Source of the DNA: Trichlorobacter ammonificans
GTDB lineage: Bacteria; Desulfobacterota; Desulfuromonadia; Geobacterales; Pseudopelobacteraceae
DNA length: 64,000 nt
Assembly (NCBI RefSeq): GCF_933509905.1
Contig: NZ_OW150024.1
Location: 918,001-982,000 of the forward strand
Reading direction: 5' to 3'
Position numbers and translations under genes: made by a program. The notes under the pieces are model-generated. The model worked only from the letters and a program-made list of their open reading frames with translations. It had not been told where the DNA came from and did no database searches. Positions 31,187-41,749 of the stretch are shown piece by piece (position 1 is the first letter of the stretch; each line of letters begins with the position of its first letter).

Positions 31187-31687
31187 ATGAGAATTCTGCT
31201 TGCCATTGACGGTTCACCGTGCAGCAAGGTAGCGGTTGAAGAGGTACGACGACGGCCCTGGCCCGAGGGAAGCGAGGTGCGGCTTTTGACCGTGCGCTCC
31301 CCGATCGAGGCGATGTTGTTGCAGGAAGCATCCCATCTGCCGATGCCGGGAGAACTGATTTTCAAACAGAGCGGCTGGCGGGAGGTGGACTTCATGAACG
31401 ATGCCCTTGCACGTCTCGAGTCCTCCGTTGCCGGCCTGAGGGTGACGCCGATACTGCTGGAGGGGAGGGCCAAAGACGTCATCCTTGACGATGCCGAGCA
31501 GTGGGGAGCCGATCTGATCGTGGTCGGTTCCCACGGCTATGGTATCGTGCGGCACTTTCTGCTCGGCTCCGTGTCGCTGGCGGTGGCACTCAACGCCCCC
31601 TGCTCCGTTGAAATCGTGCGGAGCCGGGATGACCGTCCCCGGGGAGACGTCCCCGTGACAGCCACGGGAGGGGGGGAACCTGGGTGA
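31187..31687 (+). CDS. Universal stress protein (UspA family)
   Basis: 166 residues. ILLAIDGSPCSKVAVEEV is the N-terminal strand-loop and GSHGYGIVRHFLLGSVS the ATP-binding G-2X-G-9X-G-S/T signature, so it belongs to the ATP-binding subgroup. C-terminal residues are Arg/Gly/Pro rich. It lies 86 bp after the antiporter and 103 bp before secA. Role in stress is inferred only from the family. Confidence 0.9.
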   Translation: MRILLAIDGSPCSKVAVEEVRRRPWPEGSEVRLLTVRSPIEAMLLQEASHLPMPGELIFKQSGWREVDFMNDALARLESSVAGLRVTPILLEGRAKDVILDDAEQWGADLIVVGSHGYGIVRHFLLGSVSLAVALNAPCSVEIVRSRDDRPRGDVPVTATGGGEPG

Positions 31688-31728
31688 ATACCGGGCCGGG
31701 GGGGTGAAGAGCCTCCCCGTTTCTTGGG

Positions 31729-31757
31729 TTGAGGCTCCACCGGTTTCATGCTAGGAT
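31729..31757 (+). promoter_or_regulatory. Promoter candidate for secA
   Basis: TTGAGG (31729-31734), a 17-bp spacer and TAGGAT (31752-31757) match sigma-70 elements at four to five of six bases each, 34 bp before the secA start. Confidence 0.38.
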
Positions 31758-31790
31758 TCATCGCTTTCAACTACAGACGGGAGATTCTTG

Positions 31791-34490
<2,700 letters not shown>

Positions 34491-34495
34491 AGGAA

Positions 34496-34595
34496 TAGCA
34501 CGCGGATGGCGCGGATTGAACGGCGATTATCGCGGATTTTTCCGGAAAAGTAATCAGTGTCAATCCGCCTGCATCCGTGTTATCCGCATGCCATT
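34496..34595. repeat. Imperfect palindromic intergenic element (CGCGGAT/ATCCGCG units)
   Basis: Between secA and argJ, three CGCGGAT-like units on the left (from 34501, 34510 and 34530) face AATCCGCC, CATCCGTG and TATCCGCA on the right (34561-34589), making a long imperfect stem. It resembles REP/MITE-type intergenic palindromes, but copies elsewhere cannot be checked here. Confidence 0.5.
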
Positions 34596-34613
34596 GCTTT
34601 TGCGAGGTTGAAC

Positions 34614-35780
34614 ATGCCGAAAGGTTTTCAATTTTCCGCTGTTGAGGCGGCCATCAAGAAGCCGGGTCGCAAGGACTTGGCCCTGATCTGGTCCGAGGTG
34701 CCGGCCACGGCGGCAGCGGTCTTCACCACCAACGCGGTCAAGGCGGCGCCGGTTGTGCTGTCGCAGGAACGGATCGTCGGCGGTCGCTGCCAGGCCCTGG
34801 TGGTGAACAGCGGCAACGCCAACGCCTGTACCGGTGCCCAAGGAATGGCCGATGCCCGCGAGACCACCCGCATTCTGGCGCAGGAGCTGGGGATCGCCGA
34901 GGAGTTGATCCAGGTCTGCTCCACCGGCGTCATCGGTCAGCCGTTGCCGATGGAGCGGCTGACCGCCGCCCTGCCGCCCCTGGCCGCCGGTCGGGGAAGC
35001 GCTACACTGGACGATCTGGCCGGCGCCATCATGACCACCGACACCTTCCCCAAGACCGCGATGCGGCAGGGGGCGGGCTACGCCATCGCCGGCATTGCCA
35101 AAGGGGCCGGCATGATCATGCCCAACATGGCCACCATGCTCTCCTTTGTCATGACCGACGCCGCCGTTGAGCCGGCCTTCCTCGCCGCCTGCTTCCGCGG
35201 GGCGGTGGAGCGCTCCTTCAACGCCGTCACCGTGGACGGCGATACCTCCACCAACGACACCTGCCTGATCATGGCCAACGGTGCAGCGGGCACTCCAGCC
35301 ATCGCCGCCGGCACACCCCAGGCTGCCGAGTTTACCCGGTTGCTGGAAGAGGTGCTGCTGGACCTTGCCAAGCTGATCGTGAAGGATGGGGAGGGAGCCA
35401 CCAAATTCGTCGAAATCCGGGTCAGCGGCGCAGTGAGCGACGCCGACGCCAAACGGGCCGCTCTGGCGGTGGCCAATTCCTGCCTTGTGAAGACCGCCTT
35501 CTACGGTCAGGACGCCAACTGGGGCCGGATCTTCGCCGCGGTGGGCTACTCCGGTGCACAGGTGAACCCGGATCGACTGGCCCTCTGGTTCGACGACGTC
35601 CAGATGGCGAAGGACGGCGTCTTCGCCGGCGGTGATGCTGAAGAACGGGGGAGCGCGGTGCTGCGCGGGAAAGAGTTTTGCGTCAGCGTCGACCTGGGAG
35701 TGGGGACGGGGAGCGCCACCGTGTTCACCTGCGACCTTTCCCACGATTACGTCAGCATCAACGCCGATTATCGTACCTGA
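34614..35780 (+). CDS. argJ: Bifunctional glutamate N-acetyltransferase / amino-acid N-acetyltransferase
   Basis: 388 residues, ornithine acetyltransferase family; recycles acetyl groups between N-acetylornithine and glutamate in arginine synthesis. VVNSGNANACTG and STGVIGQPLPM are conserved. Self-cleavage should occur before Thr174 in MPNMATMLSF, giving alpha and beta chains. DTSTNDTC and the end ANWGRI support the call. Start ATG 34614 has GAGG upstream (34604-34607) and begins MPKGFQFSAVEA. Confidence 0.96.
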   Translation: MPKGFQFSAVEAAIKKPGRKDLALIWSEVPATAAAVFTTNAVKAAPVVLSQERIVGGRCQALVVNSGNANACTGAQGMADARETTRILAQELGIAEELIQVCSTGVIGQPLPMERLTAALPPLAAGRGSATLDDLAGAIMTTDTFPKTAMRQGAGYAIAGIAKGAGMIMPNMATMLSFVMTDAAVEPAFLAACFRGAVERSFNAVTVDGDTSTNDTCLIMANGAAGTPAIAAGTPQAAEFTRLLEEVLLDLAKLIVKDGEGATKFVEIRVSGAVSDADAKRAALAVANSCLVKTAFYGQDANWGRIFAAVGYSGAQVNPDRLALWFDDVQMAKDGVFAGGDAEERGSAVLRGKEFCVSVDLGVGTGSATVFTCDLSHDYVSINADYRT

Positions 35781-35806
35781 CTCCACTGAACCCAAGGGAG
35801 ACCGTC

Positions 35807-36202
35807 ATGAAAACGATTTCCGCGATGCTGCTTGCCCTGCTGCTGCTGACGCCCGCTGCTCCCGCGTTCGCCCTGACCCTGAAGGTGGCGGAGGCGGCGG
35901 TCACCACCAAGGTATCCAAGGGCAAGCCGATCGATTCGGTACATCGCATCTCCTACCGGACGGTCAAGGCACTCTACTTTTTTACCCGTACCGTGCTGGA
36001 CGAAGCTGGCGAGACCCGGATCACGCACCGCTGGCTTCGAGACGGCACCCTGGTCAAGGAAACCACTCTGCCGGTCAAGGCCCGGCGTTGGCGCGCGTAC
36101 AGCAGCCTGCCGGTTGATGCCGGCAGTGTGGGGCAGTGGCGGGTGGAATTGCTGGATGAGGGAGGGAAGCTGATCAAAACTCTGGAGTTCAAGGTGCACT
36201 GA
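35807..36202 (+). CDS. Exported DUF2914-domain protein
   Basis: 131 residues. Signal peptide about 1-22 (MKTISAMLLALLLLTPAAPA). The mature part matches the DUF2914 pattern: an aromatic-rich strand YFFTRTVLDEAGETRITHRW, then KETTLPVKARRWRAYSS and a closing VGQWRVELLDEGGKLIKTLE. The function of the domain is unknown. AAGGGAG precedes the start (35793-35799). Placed 27 bp after argJ and 4 bp before the next hydrolase gene. Confidence 0.75.
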   Translation: MKTISAMLLALLLLTPAAPAFALTLKVAEAAVTTKVSKGKPIDSVHRISYRTVKALYFFTRTVLDEAGETRITHRWLRDGTLVKETTLPVKARRWRAYSSLPVDAGSVGQWRVELLDEGGKLIKTLEFKVH

Positions 36203-36206
36203 CCTG

Positions 36207-37391
36207 ATGATGCCGTTCCGCTGTTTGTTCCGCATCCTGCAGCTGTTGACCGTTTCAGTCGTTTTTTACCTGGTATCCGCGACAACGGGAGCAGCCGCTG
36301 AAGTCGATCCCCTGGCCGAAGCCGACCGTCGGGCAGCCCTGGAGTTCATGCTGCAGGACGCCATCAACCGCCGTCTGATCAGCGGTGCGGTGGTGCTGAT
36401 CGGCGACCGCCACGGCGTCCTCTACGAGCATGCCGCCGGCCGGGCCGGTTTTGAAGCCGACGCCCAGCCCCTGACCACCGACACCATGTTCGATGTTGCC
36501 TCCCTGACCAAGGCCGTGGCGACCGCCACGGCCGTTGTCAGTCTGATCGACCAGGGGCGCTTCACCCTGCTGGACCCCATTTCCGCCTGGTTTCCCGAAC
36601 TGGAAGGACGGGAGATCACCATCCTGCAGTTGCTGACCCACACTTCCGGCCTCCACGACCGGGACCTTGACCGTTACGATCCCCTGGGAAGCGTCCTGCG
36701 CACCGCCGCCCTGTCGGCCGGGAACCAGCCGCCGGGCAGCAGGTTTCTCTATGCCGATATCAACTTCATCCTGCTGGGGGAGCTGGTCAGGCGTGAAACC
36801 GGCCTCTCCCTGGACCGTTATTGCCAGGAAGCCATCTTCCGGCCGCTGGGAATGCACCGTACCGGCTTTAACCCCACTCCCGGCCTGCGGATCGCCGCAA
36901 CCCTGGGGGGCAGCGGCAGCATCACCGGCGTGGTGCAGGACTATAACGCCCGCAAGCTGGGAGGGGTTGCCGGCCATGCGGGCCTCTTCAGCACCGCCCG
37001 TGATCTGGGAAAATACGCCCGCATGCTGCTGAACCACGGACAACTGGACGGTGCCGCCATTCTGTCCCCACAGGCGGTGGCCCAGATGACCGCCCCCTAT
37101 TTTTTCGGTAACGGCCGGATCGTGCGCGGCCTGGGCTGGGACCGGGAATCTCCCTACTCTTCGCCGCGGGGGATGCTCTTCTCCAACACCTCCTACGGCC
37201 ATACCGGCTACAGCGGCTCCTCCATCTGGGTCGATCCCAAGGCGGGGCTGTACGTGGTGCTGCTCACCACCCGGATCAACTACCAGAACAAGCAGCGCTT
37301 CAACCGGCTGCGCAGCAATATCTCCACCCTTGGCGCGGCGGTCTTCAGCGGGGAGGGAGTGCTGCAAAAGCCTGAAAAGACGCAACCTTGA
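36207..37391 (+). CDS. Serine hydrolase of the beta-lactamase class C / PBP4* fold
   Basis: 394 residues with an N-terminal signal or anchor (about 8-31). The nucleophile motif is Ser99-Leu-Thr-Lys102 in MFDVASLTKAVA, the second motif is YADINF (Tyr-x-Asn type), and the third is HTGYSGSSIW in place of KTG. QLLTHTSGLHD is the family marker. Such proteins act as esterases, peptidoglycan hydrolases or peptidases, and resistance activity is not implied. The start is 4 bp after the DUF2914 stop. Confidence 0.88.
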   Translation: MMPFRCLFRILQLLTVSVVFYLVSATTGAAAEVDPLAEADRRAALEFMLQDAINRRLISGAVVLIGDRHGVLYEHAAGRAGFEADAQPLTTDTMFDVASLTKAVATATAVVSLIDQGRFTLLDPISAWFPELEGREITILQLLTHTSGLHDRDLDRYDPLGSVLRTAALSAGNQPPGSRFLYADINFILLGELVRRETGLSLDRYCQEAIFRPLGMHRTGFNPTPGLRIAATLGGSGSITGVVQDYNARKLGGVAGHAGLFSTARDLGKYARMLLNHGQLDGAAILSPQAVAQMTAPYFFGNGRIVRGLGWDRESPYSSPRGMLFSNTSYGHTGYSGSSIWVDPKAGLYVVLLTTRINYQNKQRFNRLRSNISTLGAAVFSGEGVLQKPEKTQP

Positions 37392-37416
37392 CAGCCTCTA
37401 CCCGCTATGGTACCGT
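37388..37416 (+). promoter_or_regulatory. Promoter candidate for the receiver-domain gene
   Basis: A perfect TTGACA (37388-37393) overlaps the stop of the upstream hydrolase; TACCGT (37411-37416) follows after 17 bp. Weak -10. Confidence 0.33.
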
Positions 37417-37475
37417 TTGCGGGCTTGTATCCTGAACTATCCGCATCACCGGTGCGACCGGGCGGGGAGGGACCG

Positions 37476-38600
37476 ATGGGCAGCATCAATATTCTTCTTG
37501 CCGACGACAGTATCACCATCCGCAAAGTAGTCGGTATCATCTTCAGCGGTGGTGACTACTCCCTCACCATGGTCGAGAACGGGGCAGCGGCCATTGAAAA
37601 GGCCCGGGAAATCCGCCCCGACATTCTGCTGATTGATGTCCTGATGCCGGACCTGAGCGGGTACGAGGTCTGTGAGGCGATCCGCCGGGAACCGGCGCTG
37701 GCGGCCACGCCGATTCTGCTGATGACCGGTTCCTTCGAGCCGTTTGATGAAGAGCGGGCCCGCCAGTGCGGCGCCAGCGACCATATCGTCAAGCCGTTCG
37801 AGGCCCAGCAGCTGGTTGCCAAGGTACAGGAGCTGCACGAGCGAGCCGCGGAACTGAGCGTGGCAGCGCCGCCGGAACCCGCGGAACCGTCGTTTTTTGA
37901 ACCCACCGCTGTTGCGCCTCCCGCCGAACCGCTGTTGGCGGCGAACGAGCCGTCACCCTTTGAATCCACGTTCCAGCAGCTACCCGTTGCTTCTCCCGAC
38001 GATCCCTGGGGGGCCTTCACCCTGCAGCCGGACGAACCGGCCGCTGCCGAGCCGGTCGAAGTCCTCGCCTTTGAACCGCCCCCGGCGGAACCGGCAGCCG
38101 TTCCTGCGGAGCCGTCCCCCTTCGAACACAGCTCCTTCGGGGCCATGGAGCCCCCCGATGTGCTGGAGATGCTGCAGGACGACCTGACCCCGGCAGCGCA
38201 GTCGTCTGTCGCCGAGACGGGAATGGCCGGCTCCTGGATGCCCTCCGACGACCAGACCTTTGAATTCCAGGAAGAGGTTGCCGTCGCCCCGGCAGCCGCT
38301 CTGGGCAACCCGCTGGAGCTGGAAAAACAGCTGCCGGAGCAGGAACCTGCCTTCGACCCCACCGCCTTTGAACCGACCGCTCCCGGTGTACCGGTGGTGG
38401 AAACCGTGGCCGAAGTGCCTCCCCAGGCCGTAACCCCGGTGGTACCGGCCGCTGTCCCGGCCCTCACCGAAGAACAGTTGAAAGCCGCGCTGGCGGCTGC
38501 CTCGAAGGAAACCATCGAACGGATCGTCTGGGAAGTGGTGCCGGACCTGGCGGAAAGCCTGATCAGGGAAGCCATCAGAAAGATCACCGACGGCAAGTAG
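37476..38600 (+). CDS. Response-regulator receiver protein with long acidic/Pro-rich linker
   Basis: 374 residues. Residues 1-120 are a receiver domain ([11 protein letters not shown], phosphoacceptor Asp54 in [21 protein letters not shown]). Residues about 130-325 are disordered, Pro/Glu/Ala-rich and loosely repetitive ([34 protein letters not shown]). The last 45 residues form a conserved helix ([20 protein letters not shown]-like). No output DNA-binding domain. Similar proteins in deltaproteobacteria are linked to motility or polarity; that role is inference. The start follows GGGGAGGGA. Confidence 0.82.
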   Translation: MGSINILLADDSITIRKVVGIIFSGGDYSLTMVENGAAAIEKAREIRPDILLIDVLMPDLSGYEVCEAIRREPALAATPILLMTGSFEPFDEERARQCGASDHIVKPFEAQQLVAKVQELHERAAELSVAAPPEPAEPSFFEPTAVAPPAEPLLAANEPSPFESTFQQLPVASPDDPWGAFTLQPDEPAAAEPVEVLAFEPPPAEPAAVPAEPSPFEHSSFGAMEPPDVLEMLQDDLTPAAQSSVAETGMAGSWMPSDDQTFEFQEEVAVAPAAALGNPLELEKQLPEQEPAFDPTAFEPTAPGVPVVETVAEVPPQAVTPVVPAAVPALTEEQLKAALAAASKETIERIVWEVVPDLAESLIREAIRKITDGK

Positions 38601-38623
38601 CACGTCAAGCCGATATGCGGGCG

Positions 38624-38650
38624 AACGGGGGTGGCGACATCCCCGTTTTC
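38624..38650 (+). terminator. Rho-independent terminator before trpD
   Basis: AACGGGGGT (38624-38632) pairs with ATCCCCGTT (38639-38647) across a 6-nt loop, followed by TTTTC. It separates the receiver gene from trpD; the trpD RBS begins directly after it. Confidence 0.6.
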
Positions 38651-38667
38651 CTTTGGAGGAAACATAC

Positions 38668-39717
38668 ATGATCAGAAAAGCAATAGCCAAGGTAGTGGAG
38701 CACCATGACCTGACCGAAGGGGAGATGATCGAGGCCATGAACCAGATCATGTCCGGCGAATGCACCCCGGCCCAGATCGGCGCCTTCATCACCGCCCTGC
38801 GGATGAAGGGGGAGACCATCGACGAGATCACCGGCGCGGCCCGGGTGATGCGGGAGCGGGCCACCCCGATCCGGGTGGGCAAAGGGGTGCTGGATATCGA
38901 CCGCGACGACATCAACATCGACCAGGAAACCATCCTGGACGTGGTGGGCACCGGCGGCGACGGCACCAACACCTTCAACATCTCCACCACCGTCTCCTTC
39001 GTGGTGGCCGCCTGCGGGGTCAAGGTGGCCAAGCACGGCAACCGCTCCGTCTCCTCCGCCTGCGGCAGCGCCGACGTGCTGGAAAAACTGGGAGTCAACC
39101 TGGACGTGACCCCGGAACAGGTGGAGCACTGCATCGCCGAGAACAACATCGGCTTTCTCTTTGCCCCGGCCCTGCACGGCGCCATGAAGCACGCCATCGG
39201 CCCCCGCCGCGAAATCGGCATCCGCACCATCTTCAACATCCTGGGACCGCTCACCAACCCGGCCCGGGCCGACCGTCAGGTCATGGGGGTCTACCGGGAG
39301 GACCTGGTGGAAAAACTGGCCGGCGTGCTGCACCGCCTGGGCTGCAAACACGGCTTCGTGGTCAACGGCCGGGACGGCATGGACGAAATCACCCTCACCG
39401 CCGAAAGTGCTGCCGCCGAAGTCACCCCGGACGGAGTGCGGCTTTTCACCATTGTGCCGGAAGAACTGGGCTTCACCCGCTGCACCATGGCGGACCTGAA
39501 GGGGGGGGATGCCGTTGCCAACGCCGTCATCGTCCGGTCCGTGCTGGCCGGTGAACAGGGCTCCCGCCGCGACGTGGTTCTGCTCAATGCCGCCTTTGCC
39601 CTGACAGCCGCCGGCGCCTGTGCCGACGTGCGGGAAGGGATCGCCAGGGCCGCGGCAAGCATCGACTCGGGCGCCGCCATGGAGCGGCTGGACAAGCTGG
39701 TTGCCCTCACCAACTGA
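38668..39717 (+). CDS. trpD: Anthranilate phosphoribosyltransferase
   Basis: 349 residues; transfers phosphoribose to anthranilate in tryptophan synthesis. [15 protein letters not shown] binds [22 protein letters not shown] and the HPARR-like [11 protein letters not shown] follow. RBS TTTGGAGGA immediately precedes the chosen ATG. trpE and trpG are not upstream; trpC follows after 10 bp. Confidence 0.95.
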   Translation: MIRKAIAKVVEHHDLTEGEMIEAMNQIMSGECTPAQIGAFITALRMKGETIDEITGAARVMRERATPIRVGKGVLDIDRDDINIDQETILDVVGTGGDGTNTFNISTTVSFVVAACGVKVAKHGNRSVSSACGSADVLEKLGVNLDVTPEQVEHCIAENNIGFLFAPALHGAMKHAIGPRREIGIRTIFNILGPLTNPARADRQVMGVYREDLVEKLAGVLHRLGCKHGFVVNGRDGMDEITLTAESAAAEVTPDGVRLFTIVPEELGFTRCTMADLKGGDAVANAVIVRSVLAGEQGSRRDVVLLNAAFALTAAGACADVREGIARAAASIDSGAAMERLDKLVALTN

Positions 39718-39727
39718 TAGGAACGCC

Positions 39728-40531
39728 ATGAACAACGCCATACCGGACATACTCAAAACCATTGTCGAACAAAAACTGATCGAAGTTGAGGCTGGCAAAC
39801 GGGACGCCTCCATCCAGGAACTGAAAGGACGCATCTCCGACCTTGAGGACACCCCCCGCGGCTTCGAGCGGCACCTGCGGGAGGCCGCGGCCTCCGACTG
39901 GACCGCCATCATTGCCGAGGTCAAGAAAGGCTCCCCCAGCAAAGGGGTGATCCGCGCCGGCTTTGATCCCCTGGAGATCGCCGAAACCTACCAGGACAAC
40001 GGCGCCACCTGCCTCTCCGTGCTCACGGACGAGAAATTCTTCCTGGGGCACCTGCGCTACCTGGCTTTGATCCGCGAACAGGTGGGGCTGCCGCTTCTGC
40101 GCAAGGAGTTCATCATCGACCCCTGGCAGGTCTACGAAACCCGGGCCGCCGGGGCCGATGCCCTGTTGCTCATCGCCGCCATCCTGGAGCCGCAGCAGAT
40201 CGTCGATCTGGCCGGCCTGGCCCGTGAACTGCACCTGGACGTGCTGCTGGAGGTCCACGACGAAGCGGAAATGGCAACCGCCTGCACCACCGACATCGGC
40301 CTCATCGGCGTCAACAACCGCAACCTGCGCACTTTTGTCACCGACCTCTCCACCACCGGCCGGCTGGCGAAGATGCTGCCGCCGGGCCGCTTGCTGGTGG
40401 CGGAAAGCGGCATCAACAACCGGGCAGATATTGAGCGACTCCAGGCCGACGGCGCGCGAGCCTTCCTGATCGGCGAATCCCTGGTGCGGGAAGAGGATAT
40501 TGGTGCCAAACTGCAGGAGCTGCTGGGGTAG
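39728..40531 (+). CDS. trpC: Indole-3-glycerol phosphate synthase
   Basis: 267-residue TIM barrel. Motifs: IIAEVKKGSPSKGVI with the catalytic Lys, CLSVLTDEKFFLG, LLRKEFIIDPWQVYE, LLEVHDEAEM, GVNNRNLRTF and VAESGINNRADI. Monofunctional form without fused TrpF. A strong terminator follows it directly, so trpF/B/A do not continue this operon. Confidence 0.95.
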   Translation: MNNAIPDILKTIVEQKLIEVEAGKRDASIQELKGRISDLEDTPRGFERHLREAAASDWTAIIAEVKKGSPSKGVIRAGFDPLEIAETYQDNGATCLSVLTDEKFFLGHLRYLALIREQVGLPLLRKEFIIDPWQVYETRAAGADALLLIAAILEPQQIVDLAGLARELHLDVLLEVHDEAEMATACTTDIGLIGVNNRNLRTFVTDLSTTGRLAKMLPPGRLLVAESGINNRADIERLQADGARAFLIGESLVREEDIGAKLQELLG

Positions 40532-40558
40532 GGGAGCAAAACAGATACAATAATCAAG

Positions 40559-40589
40559 ACCTGTCGACGATCACGTCGGCAGGTTTTTT
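40559..40589 (+). terminator. Rho-independent terminator after trpC
   Basis: ACCTGTCGAC (40559-40568) pairs with GTCGGCAGGT (40575-40584) with one G-T wobble, loop GATCAC, then a run of T (40584-40589). It ends the trpDC unit and marks the left edge of the accessory region. Confidence 0.82.
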
Positions 40590-40628
40590 AATGCCTGAAG
40601 CTTGGGAATGACGTATTCGGTCATACGG

Positions 40629-41008
40629 TCAGGGTAGGTGATTGAGGCGGATGTAAAGGCTCGTGTCACGTATGGATGGCTGCGCGGACATGGGTAGCGC
40701 TACATACTGGAGGTTCTTCCTCCATGAATCCGGTTTTCGCTTGAGATGCATGACAGACACAACAAGAATTGTGTCAGTGCGAAGTTGATAAATGATGCCT
40801 AGGGGAAACGGTTGGTTCTGCAACGGCGGGTTCGTGAGGAAAGCGACGTCCAGGCTGTGGGGTTACTGACTATGCGGTCAATGGTACGGGCCACTTCTGC
40901 GGCTAATTCAAACCCAAGCCCCTCGCTTTGCTTGTTATACCAGCTAATGGCATCGAATAACTCGATTTCAGCGGGATCAAGGAATATGACCCGTTTCATT
41001 TTGTCCAT
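40629..41008 (-). pseudogene. ParE/RelE-family toxin gene broken by a frameshift
   Basis: The 5' part (41008 down to about 40802) encodes the toxin start: RVIFLDPAEIELFDAISWYN, then ELAAEVARTIDRI and RTRRCRTNRFP, then an in-frame TAG. The family C-terminus continues in another frame from about 40810: LGIIYQLRTDTILVVSVMHL followed by KRKPDSWRK. Loss of one base near CCCCTAGGC (about 40796-40804) explains this. The C-terminal frame also runs about 28 residues past the usual end. The antitoxin gene upstream overlaps by 13 bp and is intact. A sequencing error is the main alternative. Confidence 0.75.
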
Positions 41009-41226
41009 GCATTGATCTTTTCGAAAACGGCCGTTGCCGATGTTGCGCCTATTTCGCCGCGCTCATAGGCATCAATCCGGTCTTCAGCCTCCAGTGCCCA
41101 CAACCGGTCGAGCTGTTCGCGGTTGCCGCTGTCAAAACTGGAGAAAAGCGCCTCAATCAGCTCGGCGCGGTCCACTGGCGGCAACGTCAGCGCATCGGCC
41201 AGGACTTGTCGCATAGTATGAGGCAT
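40996..41226 (-). CDS. Addiction-module antitoxin (TIGR02574-like)
   Basis: 76 residues, matching small antitoxins paired with ParE/RelE toxins: LTLPPVDRAELIEALFSSFD, then LWALEAEDRIDAYERGEI and a C-terminal FEKINAWTK. AAGGAG lies 8 bp before ATG (complement of 41224-41226). It precedes and overlaps the toxin frame, the normal antitoxin-first order. Since the toxin is broken, it may act as an orphan regulator of its own promoter. Confidence 0.8.
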   Translation of the reverse strand: MPHTMRQVLADALTLPPVDRAELIEALFSSFDSGNREQLDRLWALEAEDRIDAYERGEIGATSATAVFEKINAWTK

Positions 41227-41749
41227 GAGCAGGCTCCTTCACGATTGAGATGTCACAACAGTAGCACTTGTGCTGAGTCAAGTCAAAAATGTGCGATAAC
41301 CGGCCTTTGGCGCGTCACGGTCTGAGCAGGAGACCGGTGTACTTTTCGGCATACTTTTTCCTTGCGCCGCTTCAGGGGATTTTTCAGGGACTCATTGGGC
41401 TCCGGCGGATTTTCCAAGATCCGGAAAGGCTCCAGGATGCGGTTGTGGAAAGCCTGACGGGCCGCTGTCCGCTTTAGGGAGAGGAACTGATTGCGTGTGA
41501 GAAAGGGGCGGAATGGGCGGTGAAAAAGATTGAAAGAATTTTTACATTTTGCGGGATGTGTCGCGTAAGCGGCTGGATTTGTTTGTGAAAAATCCTGTGT
41601 AAAGTTTCTTTCAATTTTTGGTGAAATGCGTGCAAGGGGTTGAAATTGCAGGGGAAAGCTGGTGTGTAAAGAATCTTTCAATGGGGGAGTCGAGGCAGTG
41701 TCTACTGCAGAAAAGCGATTTTCGTATATGAAGAAATGGAGTGATGTCA
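41227..41749. other. Gene-free region between antitoxin and cas3
   Basis: About 520 bp without a convincing gene. A minus-strand open frame spans it (41283-41765) but shows no recognisable domain. The right half is AT-rich and contains three copies of a GTAAAnnnTCTTTCAA-like motif (41530-41545 inverted, 41599-41614, 41666-41681), a 5-bp inverted repeat GCAGT-GTCT-ACTGC (41695-41708), and at 41512-41536 a stretch resembling the 3' half of the CRISPR repeat. It presumably carries the cas operon promoter. Confidence 0.6.
41258..41286 (-). promoter_or_regulatory. Promoter candidate of the toxin-antitoxin pair
   Basis: On the minus strand TTGACT (41286-41281), a 17-bp spacer and TACTGT (41263-41258), about 30 bp upstream of the antitoxin start. 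Plausible but unproved. Confidence 0.38.

Noticed and set aside
31700-31725. GC-rich hairpin between the universal stress gene and secA considered as a terminator
   Set aside because: The stem is short and no T run follows.
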